This document shows positions 57,210-64,000 of a stretch of DNA of 64,000 nt, piece after piece. Position numbers and translations under genes: made by a program. This stretch comes from Branchinecta lynchi (taxonomy: Eukaryota; Arthropoda; Branchiopoda; Anostraca; Branchinectidae): contig JAKZAP010000015.1 in the NCBI GenBank assembly GCA_023053575.1, positions 16,488,142 to 16,552,141 on the forward strand, read 5' to 3'. Each line of letters begins with the position of its first letter. The first letter of the stretch is position 1. The notes below the pieces were generated by a model. The model made no database searches. It was not told the origin of the DNA and saw only the letters and a program-made list of their open reading frames with translations.

Positions 57210-60200
57210 CTCAAACGGTAGGGCCATCTCCTGAGCGTCTTTCAAGACAACAAAAAACGTCGATGGAGATTCAATACTGGCAATAACCACATCAAGATTT
57301 GTCCCCAGCTCGAAACTTTGCATGCCATACGACGGAGCAGGGTGATTAACACCCAACGGCTTCTCTACTTCAGAGATGGCAGCAGGCGCGTCATGCTGCG
57401 CTTTAACCTCAGGAAAGGCGCTGTTTTCAAAGCTGGGGGCGGCAACGTCCAAAGATGTGCTTCGCACGAAGTCCTTACTTCCCCCGCCGTTTGGATTCGA
57501 GCGCTGGATCGGGCGCGCGATGTCCCGAAGCGCCGCGCGGAGCAGACCGGCAGAATCTGGCACGCGCGGACGCCCAGTGCGCGCAGTTACAGTTGTGCGC
57601 AACCGGCGAATTTCGTGCTGAGCTTTTTGATCGGGGACTGTTTCTGGAGTGCTTACAGCACGCATGAGTTTAGCATCTGCACCAGAATGGTTTCCTACCA
57701 TGGATGCTCGCTCTTCACTTGAGTGTAGAACTGGCGCGTTCAGGGTTTTGACTGGCTCAGTCAATTTCACTGGATCTTTAAGGAGTTCAGTAAGGCATAC
57801 TCCATGTAGCCTTAGTTCCACCGTAGTCGGATACGTAGTGACTACCCTACATGATAAAATCTCATCCTTCACTAGCTCCTTAAAACGCTCGACCTTCTTA
57901 TCGTCGAGAGCCTCACTGCCGATCGAAGCAAGGGCCACACGAGCCGACAGCATTCGATGCTGATGCGTCTCTTTCGGTAGCTCAAAAACGTCTTCCATAT
58001 TTACCAGCATTTGCTGACCCACGTCTACAATATAGACTAACGTCTTGGCCCCATCTCGCCTTACAATTATAGCCCGGTAATAACGGCCGTCAGAACTAAA
58101 GGCCACGCAAGTAGTGCCAGGGTCGAACAGGCCAAGCTTCTCGTAGCTGGAATAAGTGCGTAGGAATGCGCACATGGAATGGTACACGGCTGAGTCGCAG
58201 GCGAGCTGGATCGAAAACTTGGCCGGGCCATCACTTGCTGATAGGACAGCAACCTGATAAGTCTGGCCTTCGGCCAACTCAAGAGGTGTGAAGTAGGGAA
58301 GACGATTCGGGGCGGCTTTCTCTTCCCTGCTATCATGACGGCCGACAGCCGTTGATGATCGTATTGTGCCCTTGGTGGTATGGGACAGCTGCGCCTTGTC
58401 TTCTTTATGGAACACTGGAGCATCAGGCAGGAAAAGGTCCTTATCTCGGGTATCTTCACACAGATGAGCTTCCGCTTCATGGTTCTCCTTAATGGAAAAC
58501 TTTCGTAGTCCAGATACAAGTGGCGCTGTAGTAATATCCATGCGGCGGGTGCAATTCGACCAATCTGTACTGATTTTCAAACTCGAGCCAACTGAAGCCT
58601 GCCCAATAGGAACGCAAGGCTGATTCGACCAATCAGTGGCGTCGATGTTCCCCGGGGTGATGGTAGTATTTCTCCCTGAAATACTCAAGGCACTATCACA
58701 TTGAGCTTGAGTCAATTTGGAGCTTAAATCAATACTGGTGATGTTTTGGGTTTCAACCGAACAATCAACCACCTGTGCGGCTGGTAGTCTGCTACCAGTC
58801 TGCTGGGACGCAGGTCGCAATAGGGGGATATCACAGAACACCGTACTGGTTTCAACAGAATACAAATGAGTTTCACAACCAATGAGAGCGTTATCAGCAT
58901 GAGAGGTGCGCGCTATCGGAAAACTGTCAACCTGATCAGGGGTTACATGTGAATTAGACCAAGAGTACCTTTTTTGGATATAGTGGGAATCTTTTCGGAT
59001 AATGTCGTTCTGGGACGTGCTTGGCATCGACAGGCAGTTGGCCTCATTACGTAACTCGAAGAAGTTTCCATCCCTTGGGGCTTTAGGGCATCCTTTAGCA
59101 AGCGCCTGGGAAATATCAGCATGCAGACGTGGGGAAATATCAGCAGTAAGGGTATAATCCTTTACTGCACCAGGTTCCTTTCGCACACAAACAGTTGCAA
59201 GGCAATTCAACAGGGACTTATCACTACCGTTGAGGATCAGATTGGCTGAGGTCTGAGGTTGCAGGGCAGTACAGGTCGGAGAATACCGTCCAACTTTATC
59301 ATCAGGTACTTCGTTCAAACCGGTTAGAGATTCTGCAAGTAAGTCCACCCAGGACTTCCTCTTTACTCCTTCTGTCAGGTCTCCCTGAGAGCAGGGTCTC
59401 CCCCCAGCCCCTCGTTTACCCACTTCTACAGAGATTTCCGGACCAGACAAAGAGGGTGTATCCTCAGGATCATCTCTTCCGACTTCCTGACTATTGAACC
59501 TAGGTCCTATTTCGGGCTCGGACGAATCAATCTGATCCTTGGAATGTGCTAGTTCGAAGACAGGCTTCAGCAGGTCTACTGCAGGAAGGAAGGAATCAGG
59601 GTCAACCGGGTCGGATGAACAGAAGCTATCTGGGGTACGAGGTAGCTGGGAATTTCCAGAGACGCTACTTGCTGTTGATTCAAGGTCCCAATCGAAGCTG
59701 GTCTTTAAATTTTGACAATCATCAGGTCTTATGAGTGGAGCTTTAACAAAGGGTAGGTCCTCGAAAAATAACCCTGGTGGTTCAAAACGAAGTGGAGTTC
59801 TGGGTTTCAGTCCAATATAGTCTTCATGGGGTTGGGCTGAGCCTGGGTATATACCCAAAGGTGACTCCCCACTTGCAGTATACCCATGGGGGCGAATTTC
59901 ACTGGAAATCGACGTCACGGCACGATGACCCAGGGAATGAATGTTGCAGGTCAACGGCTGAACTCCGGTCGGGACCAACCCTTGAAGCTTTCCAAACCCA
60001 AACGCAGAAAGGATTTCCTCAACCCGTCCATTAGACGACTGAAGCTGTATATACCTCAATGACATACCATCATCAAGGGTATCTTCCCGAGTAACTACGC
60101 CTTTCAATTTCTGTCCTTTCAAAACTTTCTCAACTAACTTCTGCTCATCTTTGCTCAAATCTTCGTTCTCTACTAAAAGCCCTTCTAAGCCATAGAGATG

Positions 60201-60400
60201 TGATCCTGATTCCAAGGCAACGAGCTGGGTCTGAACCTCATGAGCGAGGGAATGCGTGTGGCGCATGTCTAAAAATGGCGCGATTTTCAAAACTCCATGG
60301 TCGTGGAGGAAGACCTTGGCACGGGTGGTGTCAGGAGATATAGCGATGACGGTGCCGCGACACCAGTCATAGTTTGGTATGAGGGCTACCACTGAATTGC
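57210..60400 (-). CDS. Tudor-domain protein, large central exon
   Basis: A 3191-nt exon (1063 codons) from acceptor CTTTTTTAG at 60400 to donor GAG|GTGAGT. There is no start codon of its own: the frame enters through a split Gly codon and reads NSVVALIPNYDWCRGTVIAI, the first Tudor core (about residues 1-85). Residues ~90-695 are a Ser/Thr/Asp-rich linker without domains, likely disordered. Residues ~700-875 form a second, extended Tudor domain: LAEGQTYQVAVLSASDG, DPGTTCVAFSSDGRYYRA, VYIVDVGQ, then a nuclease-like helix (KKVERFKELVKDEILSCRVV). Residues ~1025-1061 (LDVVIASIESPSTFFVVLKD) start a third. Multi-Tudor proteins bind symmetrically methylated Arg on PIWI proteins in germ granules, so that role is inferred here. 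TDRD orthology cannot be settled by eye. Confidence 0.95.
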
Positions 60401-61509
60401 CTAAAAAAGAAAAATGAATAAAAAAAAAGTTTTCTTAGATGACGACCTCAGCGTCAGAAGTGTAATAACATATGCACAAGGGTGCACAATTTCAGCGGAT
60501 ATGAGATAATTAGTGTTGGGAATTCTTATCATTACCTGTCCAGCGCCCCTGCGTAGACGATACTCTTGATGACTAACGCCCGGGCCCCACTATAGTCACA
60601 CCAGGCAATAGCCCCGGTAATACGACCGTTCACGGTTGAAACTGGGAAGAGAAGACGCTGAAAGTTTTGCTGAGGGTTTTCACTAGATCTCGGAATCACT
60701 TTCCGGCAAACGAGGCGAATCGCTAAAACTGCGGGAAAGATTCTTGGAGTAACTTTCCACTTTCCCCGCTGGATCGATCGTGGAAACGCATGGAAAGCTG
60801 ATATCGCCGAGGAAATGTTGAATTACAAACTTTTTCAACTAAATGTGGTTCACTTAACAGTCACCTTAATAACACTTTCCATTTTTCTTTATTTAGTGAT
60901 ACTTGCACTGTTTTTTCTCCACACCTTTGAAATTCCCGCTGAAAGATTCAACTTTCCGCGGAGCTTTCCACTAACCTTGTGGAATCACTTTACGGGAAAG
61001 ATGATTCGGTATCGAAAGCGCGAAAACCGGTGTGGAAAGTGATTCCGACTTTTCTTTCCAGATCGCAAAAACCCTCCTATAGTCGAGATGGAAAAATCCA
61101 TCTCCGCCATTTTGAAACGCATCTTTGGACCAATCACAGACCAGAGTCACTGGCTTTAGCTAGTTTTGTTTGCCTTTGAGGATGATGGTGGTACTACGTC
61201 TTAATTTTTTTCAAATGGATATTGATTATCCATACTTTCAATACTCTTCACTCTTTCCTGCGCCCCCCCCCCTTTCAAAAGACCAATCTAACTTTAAGTA
61301 GGACTCCGTATCTACCTTCTAATGCGACCGCCCGCCAACTGATTGGCTGTGCCTTTCGCTTCCGGCATAGGGATATATGCCGAACTCTCTAGGCCTAGCC
61401 GGATGGTTTAGTTCACTACCCCCACCCACTCTGTCCATTACATTTTCTTCAACTGCAGGGGGCCTCGCCCGTCAAAGAGCAAGGATTAAGAGAATAGCCA
61501 GCCAGCCTA
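60401..61509. other. Tudor intron 1, part
   Basis: It contains a GGAAAG/CTTTCC-rich inverted-repeat segment (about 60700-61060) whose two halves share GGAATCACTTT and GGAAAGATTC words, probably a MITE, and a C-run at 61263. A stretch at 60541-60650 has an open minus-strand frame with a GTAATG donor, but its phase does not fit the 60400 acceptor. Confidence 0.4.
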
Positions 61510-61818
61510 GAGCGTGTTCCACCCTACTTACCATAGTTACTACGCGTGACGTCACGAATTTTGCCTTTTTGGCGTCAAGGCTGGAACGCATTTTTCTTTT
61601 CTTTTTCGGTCAAATATCTTGCCACAGATTAATCCAACCAATCACGTTACAGAGATACGTAGTTACCACGCTTACTACGCTCCCGAGCATGGTCAGTGAA
61701 TAGTTACTATTAGTTACTGTTTGGAGAAGGTTGGAACGGTCCGCGTAGGAACTTTTGCCGAGGTTGGAACGAAAACAGTAATTAATAGTTACTATTGTTA
61801 GAAGGTTGGAACGCACTC
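61510..61818. mobile_element. MITE-B copy 3
   Basis: 309 bp with ends GAGCGTGTTCCACCC and GTTGGAACGCACTC (slightly eroded). CTACGCGTGACGTCACGAAT and TTACTATTAGTTACTGTT are inside. The 3-bp flanks (CTA, TCA) no longer match exactly. In Tudor intron 1. Confidence 0.82.
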
Positions 61819-62116
61819 TCAACCTACCAGAACACATCGCAACTATCGTGACCTCGTAATTCCTATCAGGCGAATTCCTATAACTATTCTCCAAGAAAAC
61901 AACATTTCATAACGCAGCAACGAAGGAGTAGAAGGAACAGAGGCCGAAAGGGATCCCGAATGGAACCCAAGTGCCAGTCATTGAAGGAATAAAGGACAAT
62001 TAATCACGATACATAGGCATAGAGCTGAGTGACAAATAGTTCATTCTTGGTTCAATGGCTGCTAAAATAAATCGCCTCCGTAGTTGGGAGATTGCTCACA
62101 TGATGTCTGATGTAGC

Positions 62117-62565
62117 AGGGGCGTCACGACTGTGTGGTGGTGGACGCCCCCCCCCCCCCCCTCCCACACCCCGAGTGTTGTCGGCCGGGCGGTAAAAAAT
62201 AGAAGAGTCGGCACGAAGCGCCCGAGGGGTCGACGACTCTCCCGGAATGGTGTACATGTCCCGAAGGAATAATCCGGAATGGTCAGGAATAATCCGGAAT
62301 AATCCGGAATGGTCAAGAATAATCCGGAATGGTTAGGAATAATCCGGAATGGTTAGGAATAATCCGGAATAGTTAGGAATAATCCGGAATGGTTAGGAAT
62401 AATCCGGAATGGTCAGGAATAATCCGGAATAGTCAGGAATAATCCGGAATAGTCAGGAATAATCCGGAATGGTCAGGAATAATCCGGAATGGTCAGGAAT
62501 AATCCGGAACGGTTAGGAATAATCCGGAATGGTTAGGAATAATAAGGAATGGTCTGTAATTTTTC
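62117..62565. mobile_element. hAT-like element end (copy C) with 20-bp tandem array
   Basis: CAGGGGCGTCACGA at 62117 matches the left end of copies A and B and is followed by a G/C-run block. The matching right end is not found, so the element is truncated or rearranged. From 62268 to 62560 it carries about 14 units of AGGAATAATCCGGAATGGTC with C/T variation at one position. Confidence 0.65.
62268..62560. repeat. 20-bp microsatellite-like array
   Basis: Nearly perfect tandem copies of AATCCGGAATGGTCAGGAAT. Variation is mostly T/C at GGTC/GGTT and G/A at GGAATGGT/GGAATAGT. Each unit has two GGAAT words, the same core word as some known centromeric and satellite arrays. That is a resemblance only. 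Confidence 0.9.
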
Positions 62566-62927
62566 GGACTTTCCTCATCCAAAATATCATTTGACAACAG
62601 CGGTCTTCGGTATTCGTGACTTTCAAGAAAGACGAAGGTGTTGAAAGGCATGCCGCCTAAAAAGATAAAGGACGTGCACGAAGAGTGTCATATTACAGTG
62701 GAGACCAAACCTCTTTTCCGGTTGTCTCTGCAATAAGCAATGGTTATTTATCTCAATAAGCAATGGAGATTTATCATGCAAATGGTTCCCCTATCTTGCA
62801 ATGTTAAACAGCACTATAGAGCCGGCAGATGACTCAAAATGCCCTTGTTGGAAGGCAGTTATCGCGCACCAGAAGCCTATTATCACTCACACAAAAATAC
62901 AGTAGGCTCACACTTGTCCGGTGAGAA

Positions 62928-63894
62928 CAAGACCAAAGGTTTCGATGGGATCCCAACAATTCAAATTTGATCCAGACAATTTGGGTCTCGTCTTCGCCAG
63001 ATCCAGTCTTCGCCAGACTCCTTGAACACTTTTACTATTAAAATTTATAAACAGATTAAGGCCAAATAGCTAATCATATGAGAAAACAAAGTTCAGATGT
63101 GGATTCAGCATGTGTGTTTACCCCTTTAAGTTACATCGATTTTGACGAAGCAGATCGAAACTTCCTGCCTTACTTCTGAAAATTTCCCGGCGAAAAAAAT
63201 AAAGCTCAAAAACAAATTCAGCATGTCTCCTTACCCCTACATCCAACCTCTAATCAACTTCAGATTAAACTTTTACTTTTAACAAATTTTCCGGTTTCAT
63301 CCTTATTCCGAGCGATCTATAGGTCCGGTGAAAATGATTATCATACGCGAATTCAGCATGTCTACTTACCCGGACATAGAACACTTATCAAATTTAAATA
63401 AAACTTTTACTTTAAACAAATTCTCCGGTTTTGACCGGATTCCGGCCGAACTAATTGTCCGGAGAGAAAATAATGTTCATATTCGGACTCAGCACGTTTC
63501 CTTGTCCCTAAATCGAACCTCCAATCAACTGCATATTAAATTTTTACTTTTCAAAAAATTTCCGGTTTTCGCCGGATTCCGGGTGACCTATTTGTCCGGC
63601 GAGAAAATAAATTTCATATTCGGATTCAGCATGTCCCTAATTCGACTATTTCATTACCTTTTAAACAATATTTGTTTCCCTTAATTTCAAACCCCTCCCC
63701 CACCCCTAAATATAGAGCTACATAGCCCATCTTCGAACTTGACCTGTACTTTGACTTAAAGAGTCCTCGTGCCAAGTTTGATCAAAATATGTCAAACCCT
63801 TTCGAGATTTATCGTGCTAACAGACGGACGAACGGACAACTTATGCGATGTCATAGGTATTCCTGCACTTACGTTTTGGGATCCCAAAAATTGA
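62928..63894 (+). mobile_element. T2 family, full-length copy 22 bp from a Tudor splice donor
   Basis: It starts AACAAGACCAAAGGTTTCG and ends TTTTGGGATCCCAAAAATTG. It has about five CCGGTTTT..CCGGATTCC units, the GATTCAGCATGTCTCC block and the CAAGTTTGATCAAAATATGT module. It lies in the intron just downstream of the Tudor exon ending at 63916. Confidence 0.8.
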
Positions 63895-63915
63895 TATTGA
63901 CAGAGACGTCTTCAC

Positions 63916-63984
63916 CTTTTGGTAAAGATGAAATGTCCGTAATGACCATTAAAATATCCCTGTGCCTGGTATCGCAAGCTCTGG
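63916..63984 (-). CDS. Tudor-domain protein, upstream exon (5' limit uncertain)
   Basis: The minus-strand frame from a TAA at 63998-64000 runs to donor AAAG|GTGAAG at 63916/63915, leaving one base, the phase the 60400 acceptor needs. The join gives DISSLPKG-NSVVALIPNYD, completing the entry of the first Tudor core, where a Pro-x-Gly normally precedes the first strand. The true 5' border could be an acceptor at GGAATTAG (exon from 63984), a later AG near 63970, or a start at the ATG at 63949-63947 (MVITDISSLPKG). More coding exons may lie beyond the window. Confidence 0.65.
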
Positions 63985-64000
63985 CTAATTCCTTGTCTTA

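Noticed and set aside
58067..58519. 150-codon minus-strand frame inside the big Tudor exon
   Set aside because: It overlaps the extended Tudor domain in another frame. Only the 1063-codon frame shows domain similarity and fitting splice phases.
60392..60400. Start codon for the Tudor protein at the beginning of the large exon
   Set aside because: The first in-frame codon there is GTG preceded by more open frame, and a strong pyrimidine-rich acceptor precedes it. The domain also begins upstream, so this is an internal exon.
60541..60650. Possible Tudor exon on the minus strand ending at a GTAATG donor
   Set aside because: It leaves two bases, but the 60400 acceptor needs one. The exon at 63916 fits both phase and domain.
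62268..62560. Possible CRISPR array
   Set aside because: Units are contiguous 20-bp tandem repeats with no unique spacers, in animal DNA.
62649..62735. Small plus-strand frame MPPKKIKDVHEEC...
   Set aside because: Only 28 codons, with no splice site, motif or repeat support.

Overview
The window is animal nuclear DNA, most likely from a repeat-rich protostome invertebrate. Coding exons are short, have GT-AG borders and matching phases, and are separated by introns of 1.4 to 10 kb. There are no operons, Shine-Dalgarno sites or CRISPR arrays. I cannot name the species: an arthropod, mollusc or other invertebrate would all fit.

Two multi-exon genes lie head to tail on the minus strand. At the right is a Tudor-domain gene. 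Its exons are 63916-~63984, 57210-60400 (one 3.2 kb exon), 53612-53847, 46903-47063 and 42531-42659. They encode an end-to-end series of three Tudor units joined by a long low-complexity linker, as in piRNA-pathway (TDRD/Tudor) scaffold proteins. At the left is a vanin/biotinidase-family amidase (pantetheinase/biotinidase type, nitrilase fold). Its exons are 22684-22832, 21192-21325, 19345-19536, 17133-17263, 10964-11132, 8833-8956 and 5239-5475, with a likely signal-peptide exon at 33083-33146. All phases agree and the Glu-Lys-Cys catalytic residues are present. The last ~110 residues are not found and probably lie left of base 1.

Everything else is intron or intergenic DNA full of mobile elements. 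Region by region: a hAT-like element with an 8-bp target duplication (1139-2817); copies of a family I call T1, whose ends are ATGGCACTTG/CAAGTGCCAT and which holds repeated C-tracts (5.9-7.5, 11.6-13.5, 21.4-22.0, 25.8-26.3, 27.4-28.5, 28.9-31.0 and 43.2-45.4 kb); two foldback elements (13704-15865 and 16205-16900); copies of a second family, T2, bounded by GGGATCCCAA (24.1, 26.4-27.4, 51.7-52.7 and 62.9-63.9 kb); a LINE split by a 989-bp foldback element (33.5-35.2 kb); a PIF/Harbinger-like MITE nested in another element (36.1-36.9 kb); a 1951-bp hAT-like element with two internal tandem-repeat blocks (39259-41209); a prothymosin-like retrocopy broken by a MITE (47198-47778); and a second LINE 3' end (49.1-49.85 kb).

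The two host genes have no evident functional link beyond adjacency. One acts in germline small-RNA biology, the other in vitamin (pantetheine/biotin) recycling. No clearly new biological system is visible. The most unusual material is the nested and foldback transposon architecture, the shared sequence module of T1 and T2, and a few unassigned coding-like fragments.
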